DNA from: a virus
DNA: 37,810 nucleotides
IMG/VR virus record: IMGVR_UViG_3300019360_000149
Location: 1 to 37,810 of that record
Strand: one strand, 5' to 3'
Position numbers and translations under genes: made by a program. Below are positions 23,466 through 31,201 of this stretch, in pieces. The notes under the pieces were generated by a model, which was not told the origin of the DNA, searched no databases, and was given only the letters and a program-made list of their open reading frames with translations. Within the stretch, counting starts at the first letter, position 1, and every line of letters begins with the position of its first letter.

Positions 23466-26400
23466 ATGATCCGTTCCTGCAAAGCGGTGCTCGCCGCTCT
23501 GTTGCTGCTGGTCCTCGCCCAGACCGCCGCCCACGCCACGGCGAGCGGCGCTACGCCGTGCAGCGGCGGCGGTTTCCAGATCTCGACGAACTGGCAGAAC
23601 AACACCTGCCCGGATGTCAATGAAGAGATGGCGAATGCCAATAACCGGGGCATCATCCGGCTGACCTCGGTCGCCGGCACGAACGACTACACGGCCAATG
23701 CCGCGCCCTTCGCGCTGACCGCCTATGTCGACGGCCAGCACTTCACCCTGAAGGTTCCGAACGCCAACACGACGACCGGCCGTTTGAACGTCAATGGCCT
23801 GGGCCTCAAGGCGATCGTGAAGCAGAACGGGACGGCGCTTTCGTCCGGCGACCTGGCCACGTCGACGATCTATCTCGTTCAATATGTCGGCGGCGCCGAT
23901 GATCAATTTAGGGTCATGGGGGCGGTCGGCACGCCTGGCGTCGATGACGACATTCCCGATGCCGGTTCGGACTATGCCAACCTCGTGGGCGGGACCGGGA
24001 TCGTCAATTCGCCGGTCGGCACAATCGCCTTCGACTTCAGCGACAAGGGCGCCAGCCCGGCGCTGTCGGTCGATCAGTGCGTCTTCACCTCCAACGCGAC
24101 GACCGCCGGCTATATCGTCTGCGAGGGCGATACCGCGGATACTTTCGAAAGCCGCATCGCCTTCGCCGATCCGACCGCCGATCGGCTGATGACGGTTCCC
24201 AACGCCAACTCAAATCCGGTCCAGCCGCTCACCTGCGGTGGCACCGACAAGATCTCGGGCATATCGTCCGCCGGCGTCGTCACCTGCGCGGCCGACCAGG
24301 TCGGCGGCGGCGTCTCCGATGCCGACTATGGCGATATCTCCGTCGTCGCCGGCGTCTGGACGATCGATGTCGGCGTCGTCACCTCGGGCAAGATCCTCGA
24401 CGGCACGATCGCCAATGGCGATCTCGCCAACATGGCAAATGCCACCTTCAAATGCCGCAACACGGCCGGCAGCGGCGCGCCCGAGGATTGCACGGCAAGC
24501 CAGGTGCGCAGCCTGCTTGCGCTCGTCATCGGCACCAATGTGCAGGCCTGGGACGCGGATCTGGATACCTGGGCGGGCGTGACGCCCTCGGCCAACGGCC
24601 AGTCGCTCGTTTCGGCGGCGAATTATGCCGCGATGCGCGCGCTGCTCGATCTCGAGGCGGGAACCGACTTCTATTCGATCGCCGCCGCCGATGCCGCGTT
24701 TCAACCTCTTGATAGCGATCTGACCACATGGGCAGGCGTGACGTCGTCGGCAAATGGGCGATCGCTGGTCTCGGCTGCGAACTATGCGGCGATGCGCGCG
24801 CTGCTCGATCTCGAAGCGGGAACCGACTTCAACGCCTTCAGCGCGCGCCTGGCTGACATTGCGGGCATCACCTGGAACCAAGGCGACATCCTCTATTACA
24901 ACGGGTCGAACCTCGTCGACCTCGGGCCTGGCACGAATGGTCAATTCCTGAAGACGCAAGGCGCCGGCGCTAATCCGGTTTGGGCCGATGCTCCTGGCGC
25001 TGGTGGAGGCGCTGACGTCTTCACCGATCTTAACGACGTTCCAGCGTCCTACAGTGGCGCGGGCGGCCGATGCGTCAAAGTTACCGCTGGCGAAGACGGC
25101 CTTGAATTCGTCGCTTGCGCGGGCGGCGGCAGCATGGACGACTTCACCTTGGCCGGCGACGCGGGAACGCCGCAGACGATCGCCGACGGCAATACCCTGA
25201 CCGTCGCGGGCAGCACGGGGGTTTCGACCGCGGCCGGCGCTACCGACACACTGACGATCACGCTCGACAGTGACCTTCAGTCGTGGGCCGGCGTCACGCG
25301 CGCGAGCGGCTTCGATACGTTCACGGCGACGCCCTCGAGCGGCAACTTTGCCTCGCTGGTTACCGGCGAAACGGGCTCCGGCGCGCTCGTCCTCGGCACC
25401 GATCCCGACATCTCGATTTCAGCCACGACCGAGAGCAACATTGAGGCGGCGATCGACACCTTGTCGAACCTGACGTCTATTCAGGGACGAACTATCACGC
25501 TCACTGACGACAATCTCGACGTCCTGGCGGGCTGGGATGACAGCGACGGCGCCTATGAAAGCTTGTCCCTCGCCGAAATCGCAACGGAAGCTTCACCGGC
25601 CGCCGGTGACTTCCTGCTGATCTATGGTGCTGAGGGCGACCTCAGAAAGGTCGATTGGTCGGGCCTTCCTGGTGGCGGGGGAGACTCGATTACTGTCAAC
25701 ACGACCGCTGTCACCGATCCTGATTTTGACAATGCTGCGCCGGCCGCACCAGCCGGCGGGTATAACGTCAAATGGCAAACCTCCTCGAACGACATGAGCG
25801 CCTACATCGATTTTACCGGCGCGACCGATCTCACCTCACCTGATGTTGCGGACTCAATCCTAGTCAATGACGACTCGGCGTCGGACGCAATCCGTGAGGT
25901 ATTGCTCTCAGATCTATTCAAGGTGACGAATGCCTTAACCGAGGACACAGCGCCGGCTGTCACCGCCGATTTCGTTCCGACCTACGACACCTCGGCGACA
26001 TCGGCGAAAAAGGTCCTGCTCTCGAGGATCGGCGTCGGCAAGACTGTAGTCCCGCTCCCGGCTGGATCCGGTACCACGCCATCCGGCGGCGGCATCGCCT
26101 CCTGCACGATGATCAATGCGTTCGACTCGGGCTCGAACGATATCTTCATGAAACAGTGCAGCTTCTCGGCCGGCACTGACAACGCCATCTACTACTACAT
26201 TCCAGCACCCAAGGCCGCGAATGAGACCGTCGACTGGACGGTTAGGGTCGACTGGACCTCAGCAACGACGACGGATGGATCGGACAACGTGATATGGACG
26301 GCTGCTGCCGTGTGCTGGTCGAATGATGACAGCCTCAACGGCAATGCATTCCCGACCGTCGACACCGTCACCGATACGCAAACCGCTGCCGGAGATTTCC

Positions 26401-26573
26401 TCTCGACTTCGGAAATCACGGCGATTACGCCCGCTGGCACCTGGGCAGAGAATGACGGCTGCGTTCTGAGGATTACGCGCGATGCCGATGCCGGCGGTGA
26501 CAACTTTAACGGCACGGCCGAGCTTTTGAATGTGATGCTCTACATCACTACCAACGCCAATACCGAGGATTGA
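23466..26573 (+). CDS. Large tail fibre/adsorption protein with N-terminal signal peptide
   Basis: The 1035-residue protein is Gly/Ala/Thr/Asp-rich and beta-dominated, typical of fibres. It has K-V-P-N-A-N-T-T-T-G-R-L-N-V-N-G-L-G near 95 and two copies of a 40-residue repeat around 363-455, with a third partial match near 600. Residues 1-24 are a Sec-type signal peptide: M-I-R-S-C-K, a Leu/Ala core, and A-H-A before the likely cut. Cys residues are more frequent than in cytoplasmic fibres (C32, C48 and pairs later), which suits an oxidising compartment. A ribosome site AAAGAGGGA precedes the start. Identity as a tail fibre rests on position after gpJ and on composition. An exported, cell-surface phage protein is the alternative. 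Confidence 0.7.
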   Translation: MIRSCKAVLAALLLLVLAQTAAHATASGATPCSGGGFQISTNWQNNTCPDVNEEMANANNRGIIRLTSVAGTNDYTANAAPFALTAYVDGQHFTLKVPNANTTTGRLNVNGLGLKAIVKQNGTALSSGDLATSTIYLVQYVGGADDQFRVMGAVGTPGVDDDIPDAGSDYANLVGGTGIVNSPVGTIAFDFSDKGASPALSVDQCVFTSNATTAGYIVCEGDTADTFESRIAFADPTADRLMTVPNANSNPVQPLTCGGTDKISGISSAGVVTCAADQVGGGVSDADYGDISVVAGVWTIDVGVVTSGKILDGTIANGDLANMANATFKCRNTAGSGAPEDCTASQVRSLLALVIGTNVQAWDADLDTWAGVTPSANGQSLVSAANYAAMRALLDLEAGTDFYSIAAADAAFQPLDSDLTTWAGVTSSANGRSLVSAANYAAMRALLDLEAGTDFNAFSARLADIAGITWNQGDILYYNGSNLVDLGPGTNGQFLKTQGAGANPVWADAPGAGGGADVFTDLNDVPASYSGAGGRCVKVTAGEDGLEFVACAGGGSMDDFTLAGDAGTPQTIADGNTLTVAGSTGVSTAAGATDTLTITLDSDLQSWAGVTRASGFDTFTATPSSGNFASLVTGETGSGALVLGTDPDISISATTESNIEAAIDTLSNLTSIQGRTITLTDDNLDVLAGWDDSDGAYESLSLAEIATEASPAAGDFLLIYGAEGDLRKVDWSGLPGGGGDSITVNTTAVTDPDFDNAAPAAPAGGYNVKWQTSSNDMSAYIDFTGATDLTSPDVADSILVNDDSASDAIREVLLSDLFKVTNALTEDTAPAVTADFVPTYDTSATSAKKVLLSRIGVGKTVVPLPAGSGTTPSGGGIASCTMINAFDSGSNDIFMKQCSFSAGTDNAIYYYIPAPKAANETVDWTVRVDWTSATTTDGSDNVIWTAAAVCWSNDDSLNGNAFPTVDTVTDTQTAAGDFLSTSEITAITPAGTWAENDGCVLRITRDADAGGDNFNGTAELLNVMLYITTNANTED
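24552..24830 (+). repeat. Two 120-bp repeats inside the tail fibre gene
   Basis: Unit 1 is 24552-24671 and unit 2 is 24711-24830, with a period of 159 bp. Both encode D-x-D-L-x-T-W-A-G-V-T followed by S-A-N-G-[QR]-S-L-V-S-A-A-N-Y and A-A-M-R-A-L-L-D-L-E. A shorter, diverged third match (D-S-D-L-Q-S-W-A-G-V-T) lies near 25266-25300. They look like duplicated fibre shaft or knob modules and could recombine. Confidence 0.85.
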
Positions 26574-26577
26574 TCCG

Positions 26578-27420
26578 ATGCAATTTGATCCTCGCCGATT
26601 TGTAAAGCTCGCCTCGGGCCTCGTGGTCCCGAAGCGGCCGGCCTTGTTCACCCCGAAACGCTTAGGGGGCCTTACCAGGCGTGCATTCCTGGCAGGCCTC
26701 GGTGCATCGATAATCACGCCCACGCCAGCGCTGGCGAATTTCAGCGCAGCGCCTGGCTTTGCCGTAGCATGCCTTCCGGTCTCGCTCACCTATGTCAGCA
26801 TCGTAGGCGACACAGCCAATGGGACCAACTATACATTCACGTCTCAAAGCTATGGCGCGGTAGTGCCAGCCGGCAATGCCCGTCATCTGCTCGCTTGCAT
26901 TTCTGGCGTCGCCAGCTCAACTGCCGGCGACATCACCTCGGCCACGATCTCTGCTAATGCCACCACCCGTGTCGCTTCGGCGGGCTCGGTGGGACGGCCG
27001 ATGGCCTGCTTTCTCCTGACAGACAATGCCCTGACATCTGGTCAAGTGGCTTGCGTCTTTGCTCAGACCCAAGTTCATGCGGCTTGCGCAGTTTTCCAGT
27101 TGGTCAATCCGATCAGCACGACCCCAACGAATACCTCGGCGGCCTCGGCTAATGCCACCTCGGTCAACACCACCCTAACAACCCCGCCCTGCGGTGTTGG
27201 CCTCGCGATGGCATCACCGAACGTACTCTCGGGCGCCCTAAGTTGGACCATCGATCTTGGGACGATCACCGAAGTTTATGATTTTAATGTTGACGGCGGA
27301 GCAGGGACGAATGTCGGCGGTGCTGTAACCGGGCCAGTCAACAATGAGCAGCGCACCGTCACGGTGACCCAGGTTGAAAGCGGCAACGTCATCCAAATAT
27401 TCACTGCTGGATGGAACTAG
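26578..27420 (+). CDS. Tail-region protein with a Tat-type signal peptide
   Basis: The 280-residue protein begins 4 bp after the fibre gene. After 31 residues comes L-T-R-R-A-F-L-A-G-L-G-A-S-I, a close match to the twin-arginine export motif (S/T-R-R-x-F-L-x). P-A-L-A-N follows as a likely signal peptidase site near residue 53. The mature part (about 227 residues) is Ser/Thr/Ala/Gly-rich, beta-type, with several Cys (V-A-C-L-P, L-L-A-C-I, A-C-F-L, V-A-C-V-F). It resembles phage adsorption domains only by composition. No family is recognised. GC content looks lower than in the structural genes. It is either an exported phage protein that alters the cell surface or a distal tail part. Confidence 0.7.
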   Translation: MQFDPRRFVKLASGLVVPKRPALFTPKRLGGLTRRAFLAGLGASIITPTPALANFSAAPGFAVACLPVSLTYVSIVGDTANGTNYTFTSQSYGAVVPAGNARHLLACISGVASSTAGDITSATISANATTRVASAGSVGRPMACFLLTDNALTSGQVACVFAQTQVHAACAVFQLVNPISTTPTNTSAASANATSVNTTLTTPPCGVGLAMASPNVLSGALSWTIDLGTITEVYDFNVDGGAGTNVGGAVTGPVNNEQRTVTVTQVESGNVIQIFTAGWN

Positions 27421-27433
27421 CAGGTGGCGGTCA

Positions 27434-27667
27434 CTAAAACTTCGGCGACGCGAGGCGTTCAACGGAGTCGCCCTCGACGTAGAGCACCCCATCCAGATCA
27501 AGAATCTTTTCCATGATGACGCGTACATCGGAGGCTGAAATATCCTGTTTCAGCCTGACAATAAGCGGTGGAAACCGCTCATCTTTTAGGTTCTTTGTCG
27601 TGCTCTTCCGCTCGCTGAGACTCCCCCTTTTGGTAGGAGTCTTTGCTTGGTGCTTGCGGATGTCCAT
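27434..27667 (-). CDS. Small minus-strand ORF, possible accessory gene
   Basis: The 77-residue reverse-strand ORF lies between two plus-strand late blocks. The first half is basic. The second half (P-P-L-I-V-R-L-K-Q-D-I-S-A-S-D-V-R-V-I-M-E-K-I-L, then D-G-V-L-Y-V-E-G) has a beta-alpha-beta rhythm like ACT or HMA ferredoxin-type folds, which favours real coding. A minus-strand promoter candidate lies about 40 bases upstream. No good ribosome binding site is visible before the ATG at 27667. An independently expressed accessory gene (moron) fits; function unknown. Confidence 0.45.
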   Translation of the reverse strand: MDIRKHQAKTPTKRGSLSERKSTTKNLKDERFPPLIVRLKQDISASDVRVIMEKILDLDGVLYVEGDSVERLASPKF

Positions 27668-27801
27668 GGTTTTGCCGCCCCAACAGACTGTGTCGCCGAC
27701 GACACGCTAGCGTCTTGCCAGGAGCCTTGTCAAATGAAGCGCAGCCCCCTCACTTTCCTGCTGCATTGCGACGCGGCTATGTCGCACCGCAATGACGCGC
27801 C
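27668..27801. other. Intergenic region between minus-strand ORF and lysis block
   Basis: This 134-bp gap separates divergent genes. It holds the minus-strand TTGACA candidate. No convincing plus-strand promoter or terminator is visible, although the following block would need one if it is transcribed apart from the tail genes. Confidence 0.5.
27704..27733 (-). promoter_or_regulatory. Candidate promoter for the minus-strand ORF
   Basis: On the minus strand a perfect TTGACA occupies 27733-27728. With an 18-base spacer it is followed by TAGCGT at 27709-27704, which matches the key -10 positions 1, 2 and 6. The -10 is weak. Confidence 0.4.
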
Positions 27802-28197
27802 ATGATGAAAGTCATCCGCATGGTTTCATCGATCCACATTCTGTGGGGATCGAGCCTGATGTTCTTGCCGGTCCCGCGGCCGTTCGGCGCGCTGGAGCCT
27901 TATTTTGTGCTGTTCTCGACGTCCGGCGCCGGCGCGGTGCTCACCTTCTCCGGCGCGCTGCCGCTCCTGGCGCTGCATCTGAAGCGGTTCCGGTGCCTGC
28001 TGTGCTCGGTCGTTCCCCAGCAGATGCTGCTGTTCTGGGCGCTCATCATTTCCGGCCGCGACGTCATCGAGACCCATGACCATAGGGCGGTCCTCGCCCT
28101 TTGCTACCTGTTGCCGATGACGATCTATCACTTCAGCGAGGTGGTCGACCTGGCCGAGCATTTTTTCTGGAAGGCGAGGAAAGATGACCGCGACTGA
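27802..28197 (+). CDS. Small membrane protein, about four transmembrane segments
   Basis: The 131-residue protein begins with two adjacent ATG codons. Hydrophobic stretches lie near 5-24, 34-58, 68-84 and 94-115 (for example L-L-F-W-A-L-I-I-S-G and L-C-Y-L-L-P-M-T-I-Y-H-F). The C terminus is charged. No strong ribosome site is seen. It opens the lysis and membrane cassette, so a holin, antiholin or exclusion role is possible, but four segments are unusual for a holin. No family recognised. Confidence 0.6.
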   Translation: MMKVIRMVSSIHILWGSSLMFLPVPRPFGALEPYFVLFSTSGAGAVLTFSGALPLLALHLKRFRCLLCSVVPQQMLLFWALIISGRDVIETHDHRAVLALCYLLPMTIYHFSEVVDLAEHFFWKARKDDRD

Positions 28198-28579
28198 CCT
28201 GGCTGCGCTCCTCAACAGATATGCCGGCGAGATCATCGCGACGATCCTCTCGCCCATCCTGCTGGGCCTGGTCGGCTACTGGAAGCTCAAGCGGCTCGGC
28301 GTCAATCGATCGAACATTGCCGAGATCGAGGACCGGGCAAAATTCCGCCAGTCGCTGCTCGATCGCATCACCCAGGTCGAGGCCGAGCTCAAGAATTCGC
28401 ACGCCCGCGAGCTCCAGCTCATGCAGCAGAACAACCTGCAGGCTCACCAGATCGGGCAGCTGCAGGGCGAGAACGACGCGCTGCGCGAGGACGTCAGGGA
28501 ACTGAAGGAGAAGCGCCGCGAGGACAAGCAGCGCATCCGCGAGCTCGAGGAGAAGACCAAGGGAATGAGGCTGCCATGA
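28184..28579 (+). CDS. Membrane-anchored coiled-coil protein (i-spanin-like or accessory)
   Basis: The 131-residue protein overlaps the preceding gene by 14 bases. One hydrophobic segment (I-I-A-T-I-L-S-P-I-L-L-G-L-V-G-Y-W) at about 17-33 is followed by an almost continuous charged coiled coil from 45 to 128 (E-A-E-L-K-N, Q-L-Q-G-E-N-D-A-L-R-E-D-V-R-E-L-K-E-K). This single-anchor plus coiled-coil layout matches i-spanins, which pair with a lipoprotein o-spanin. The o-spanin candidate here is 4 kb away, so the pairing is uncertain. Confidence 0.65.
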   Translation: MTATDLAALLNRYAGEIIATILSPILLGLVGYWKLKRLGVNRSNIAEIEDRAKFRQSLLDRITQVEAELKNSHARELQLMQQNNLQAHQIGQLQGENDALREDVRELKEKRREDKQRIRELEEKTKGMRLP

Positions 28580-28971
28580 AGTCGTTCCGCGGAGCGATCA
28601 TCATCCTGATCGCCGGCGTCCTGTTGCTGCTGCTTGCCGCCTGGCTGGCGGCGCCGGCGCGCGCGCATGACTGGTACTCCTCAAGCTCCGATCCGGTCTA
28701 CCAGTCCTCATGCTGCGGCGGGCATGACTGCGCCCCGGTCGATCCCGAATGGGTTTCGATCGAAGGCGACGGCTACCGGCTGCGCATGACGCTCGATCAG
28801 GCGCGCACCGTCAACAAGCAGGCTCAGGCGCCGGTCGATGCCCACATCCCCGGCAACCGCGTGCAGAGCCCGCCTAATGCCGATCATCTCTTCTATGCCT
28901 GCATCTATGACCGCGATCGCGAACGGCCGCGCCAGGGCGTGATCTGCTTCTTCGCAACCCCGACAATGTGA
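28576..28971 (+). CDS. Secreted Cys-rich protein of a Rhizobiales-type family
   Basis: The 131-residue protein starts in an ATGA overlap. Residues 5-30 are a signal peptide or anchor (I-I-I-L-I-A-G-V-L-L-L-L-L-A-A-W-L-A-A-P-A-R-A). The mature part starts H-D-W-Y-S-S and contains S-C-C-G-G-H-D-C-A-P-V, then Y-A-C-I and V-I-C-F-F. The H-x-W-Y plus S-C-C-x-G-x-D-C pattern belongs to a family of periplasmic proteins common in Rhizobiales chromosomes and phages, function unknown. Its place in the lysis block suggests an envelope role. Confidence 0.7.
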   Translation: MKSFRGAIIILIAGVLLLLLAAWLAAPARAHDWYSSSSDPVYQSSCCGGHDCAPVDPEWVSIEGDGYRLRMTLDQARTVNKQAQAPVDAHIPGNRVQSPPNADHLFYACIYDRDRERPRQGVICFFATPTM

Positions 28972-28977
28972 GCTCCC

Positions 28978-29148
28978 ATGATCAAATGCTTCTTCATCGT
29001 GCCGACAGGCGAGCACGACTGCTCGGTCACGGGCTACTGCGCCAATGGCCATCGCGCGGACATGGCAATGGGGCGCCTGTCGCAGCGCCCGGGGTTCCCC
29101 GACAAGCCATCTGCGGCCGGCCTGAAGCCCACCATTCATTTCACTTGA
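28978..29148 (+). CDS. 56-aa Cys-containing small ORF
   Basis: This ORF starts at ATG 28978, six bases after the preceding stop, and ends at TGA 29146-29148, before the endolysin gene. The product begins M-I-K-C-F-F-I-V-P-T-G and contains C-S-V-T-G-Y-C-A-N-G-H-R, then a Pro/Lys-rich end. It fills the gap in this tightly packed block. No good ribosome site is visible. No family recognised. Confidence 0.5.
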   Translation: MIKCFFIVPTGEHDCSVTGYCANGHRADMAMGRLSQRPGFPDKPSAAGLKPTIHFT

Positions 29149-29175
29149 CATACCCAAACACTTTGGAGGTCTCCG

Positions 29176-30441
29176 ATGAGAGCCAATAGAGAAGCCGTGC
29201 TTGCTGAAATCCTTCACACCGAGGCGGGCTATGCCGAGCGCAAGGAAGAGGGCGGCGGCGCCGTCAATCGCGGGGTGACCTTCGCGGTGTTCTCCGCCTG
29301 GCGCCGGCTCAAGGACCTCGAATACGGCAACGATCCCCTGCCGCCGACCTGGGATGACCTCAAGCGGCTGACCAGGGAGGAGGCGATCGAGATCTATGAG
29401 GACCAATACCTGGCGCCGATCCGCTTCGATGAGCTGCCCGCAGGCGTCGACTATTGCGTCCTCGATGCCGCCGTGAACGGTGGGGTCACCGGCAGCATCA
29501 AGATCCTGCAGGAGGCGCTGGGCTTCGAGCCCGAGAAATGCGACGGCCACTTCGGCGCGGTGACGCGCTGGGCCGTCACGCATCGCGTCGTGCCCGACCT
29601 GATCATGCGGCTGTGCGACGAGCGCCTCGAAACCTACCGCACCTTCAAGACGCGGTGGAACACCGTCGCCAACGAGAAGACCGGCAAGACCTGGGGCGAG
29701 ATCTGGAGCGAGCGCATCGAGAAGGTGCGGGGACACGCGCTCAAGATGGTGGGCGTGACGCCGGTGCTCGTCGATCCGGAAGTGCCCAAGCCGCCGCCGG
29801 CGCCGCGGCTGACGCCGATCATGCCGTCTCCCTATATCAACCGGCTCGGCATGGACCTGCTGCTCGAGGGCTGGACCAAGGAAGGGTTTGCCAAATACGT
29901 CGAGGAGGTTGTGGCCAAGCGCATGGGCGCCTGGCGGCCGCAAGGCGTGGTGCTCCATGCGACCTATCAGCCGAGCCTCAAGACCTGGGACGAGGACAAG
30001 ACGGTCCGCAAGATCACCGAGGCGCAGCGCATCGCCAACATGGTGCCGATGTGGCAGAAGCAGGGGTTCAAGGCCTCACCGCATCTCTTCATCGATCGCG
30101 AGGAGATCTGGACCGCCACTCCGTTGTGGAAGCGTGGGACCCATTCGCCGAGCTGGAACGCTACGCACTGGGGCGTGGAGCTCGTCGGCAACTACGCCGA
30201 CGTCCCCGGCGAGGCGCTGCCGGCGAGTCTCAGGGACAACGCCGTCCACGCGATCGCCTGCCTCTATCTGATGCAGGGCTATGAGCCGACCAAGAGCAAT
30301 TTCCGTTTCCATGGCGAAGACCCGCGCACGTCTCACAAGCGCTGCCCGGGCCACGCCGTGGGATCGAAGGAGGAGTGGGACCGGTTGATCGAGGCAAAGA
30401 TGGCCGAGCTCGCGCCCGGCGATCACTATGTGAGGGACTGA
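29176..30441 (+). CDS. Dual-domain endolysin: GH108-type muramidase plus amidase
   Basis: The 421-residue protein has GGAGG 6 bases before its ATG. Residues 5-190 are a GH108-type muramidase domain: E16 in T-E-A-G-Y is the likely catalytic acid, with G-G-G-A-V-N-R-G-V-T after it. Its C-terminal peptidoglycan-binding part includes G-H-F-G-A-V-T-R-W-A. A Pro-rich linker (about 202-215) leads to an Amidase_2 domain (250-400): H261 in V-V-L-H-A-T, H379 in F-H-G-E-D, and C390 in K-R-C-P-G are the expected zinc ligands. It should cut both the glycan strand and the stem peptide amide. Either domain alone is common in phages. There is no signal peptide, so a holin must release it. Confidence 0.9.
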   Translation: MRANREAVLAEILHTEAGYAERKEEGGGAVNRGVTFAVFSAWRRLKDLEYGNDPLPPTWDDLKRLTREEAIEIYEDQYLAPIRFDELPAGVDYCVLDAAVNGGVTGSIKILQEALGFEPEKCDGHFGAVTRWAVTHRVVPDLIMRLCDERLETYRTFKTRWNTVANEKTGKTWGEIWSERIEKVRGHALKMVGVTPVLVDPEVPKPPPAPRLTPIMPSPYINRLGMDLLLEGWTKEGFAKYVEEVVAKRMGAWRPQGVVLHATYQPSLKTWDEDKTVRKITEAQRIANMVPMWQKQGFKASPHLFIDREEIWTATPLWKRGTHSPSWNATHWGVELVGNYADVPGEALPASLRDNAVHAIACLYLMQGYEPTKSNFRFHGEDPRTSHKRCPGHAVGSKEEWDRLIEAKMAELAPGDHYVRD

Positions 30442-30444
30442 GCC

Positions 30445-30639
30445 ATGATCGGCTGGATCATCCTGCTGCTGCTCCTGGGTGGCCTCGCGATCTGCGCCTT
30501 CTCCCTTGTGAAGACCGAGCAGAACACCGGCACGGCCGATGCGCGCATGGGCGAGGCGTTCATCTTCCTCGTCGGCGCGGCGATGGTCGCGCTCGCGCTG
30601 ATCATCCTGATCGGCGCTGACATCTACAAGCTGATGTAG
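30445..30639 (+). CDS. Small two-TM protein, holin candidate
   Basis: The 64-residue protein starts 3 bases after the endolysin. Two hydrophobic helices lie at about 2-21 and 38-60, separated by a polar stretch with K-T-E-Q-N-T. This size and topology fit class II holins, and it is adjacent to the endolysin. It is the best holin candidate, though two other small membrane proteins follow. Confidence 0.6.
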   Translation: MIGWIILLLLLGGLAICAFSLVKTEQNTGTADARMGEAFIFLVGAAMVALALIILIGADIYKLM

Positions 30640-30641
30640 CG

Positions 30642-30998
30642 ATGGGCCAGCTCAGTTCGCGCCTGCGCAGCTCGCGCGCCGGCAGGCATGCGCATTGGTG
30701 CCCGGGCTGCGAGGAGATGCATGTCATACCCGCCCGCGGCTGGACCTTCGACGGCAATGTCGAGACACCGTCGTTCCATCCGAGCGTCAAGCATACCGGC
30801 TTGCGCACAGTGGTCGTCGACGGCCGCTGGACGGGCGAGTGGGTTCTCGACGCCGCGGGCACCCCGATACCTCACTGCTGCCACTATTTCCTGACGGCTG
30901 GCGAGCTGCGGTTCTGCAGCGACAGCACGCATCCGCTCGCCGGCAGGACGGTGGCATTGCCGGAACTGCCGGCGCATCTCGCGGACGAGGACATATGA
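30642..30998 (+). CDS. DUF6527-like zinc-binding-type protein
   Basis: The 118-residue protein has H-W-C-P-G-C-E-E-M-H at 18-27, W-T-F-D-G-N-V-E-T-P-S-F-H-P-S at 34-48, H-C-C-H-Y-F-L at 78-84 and F-C-x-D-S-T-H near 91-97. This C-x-x-C...H-C-C-H...C pattern is the DUF6527 phage family, often mislabelled ammonia monooxygenase. It probably binds zinc. The gene starts 2 bases after the holin candidate and its stop overlaps the next start. Function unknown. Confidence 0.75.
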   Translation: MGQLSSRLRSSRAGRHAHWCPGCEEMHVIPARGWTFDGNVETPSFHPSVKHTGLRTVVVDGRWTGEWVLDAAGTPIPHCCHYFLTAGELRFCSDSTHPLAGRTVALPELPAHLADEDI

Positions 30999-31159
30999 TG
31001 ATGGCCGCGGCAGCCCTGGCCACCGGCGGCATCGTCCTCGTGCTGCTCGGCCGCTCGATCCTGCATGACGCCAAGGACGCGCTGCTCGGGGCCTGCGGCG
31101 CTCTCATCGGCTTCGCCGGCGTCGTCAGTCTCTTCGGCGCCGTGCTCGCCCTCTTCTGA
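30995..31159 (+). CDS. 54-aa membrane protein, second holin-like candidate
   Basis: The start is at ATG 30995, overlapping the preceding stop; a second ATG follows at 30998. The protein is mostly hydrophobic, with helices at about 5-20 and 30-53 around a short charged loop (R-S-I-L-H-D-A-K-D). It could be a holin or antiholin paired with 30445-30639. Confidence 0.55.
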   Translation: MMMAAAALATGGIVLVLLGRSILHDAKDALLGACGALIGFAGVVSLFGAVLALF

Positions 31160-31160
31160 T

Positions 31161-31181
31161 CCGCGCGCGGCGGCTCCGCGC
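31161..31181 (+). promoter_or_regulatory. Intergenic hairpin, copy 1
   Basis: The element is GCGCGG (31165-31170), loop CGGCT, CCGCGC (31176-31181), a 6-bp GC stem with five-base loop. It sits about 20 bases upstream of the gene at 31202. A near-identical copy lies at 31458-31478. No T-run follows, so a terminator is unlikely; an mRNA processing or translation control element is possible. Confidence 0.6.
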
Positions 31182-31201
31182 TTACCCATGGAGGATCCGA
31201 C

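Noticed and set aside
5873-27420. Gene transfer agent rather than phage
   Set aside because: The terminase is GpA-type and the order is lambda-like, with decoration, scaffold and early replication genes; known alphaproteobacterial GTAs have an HK97-like cluster without these.
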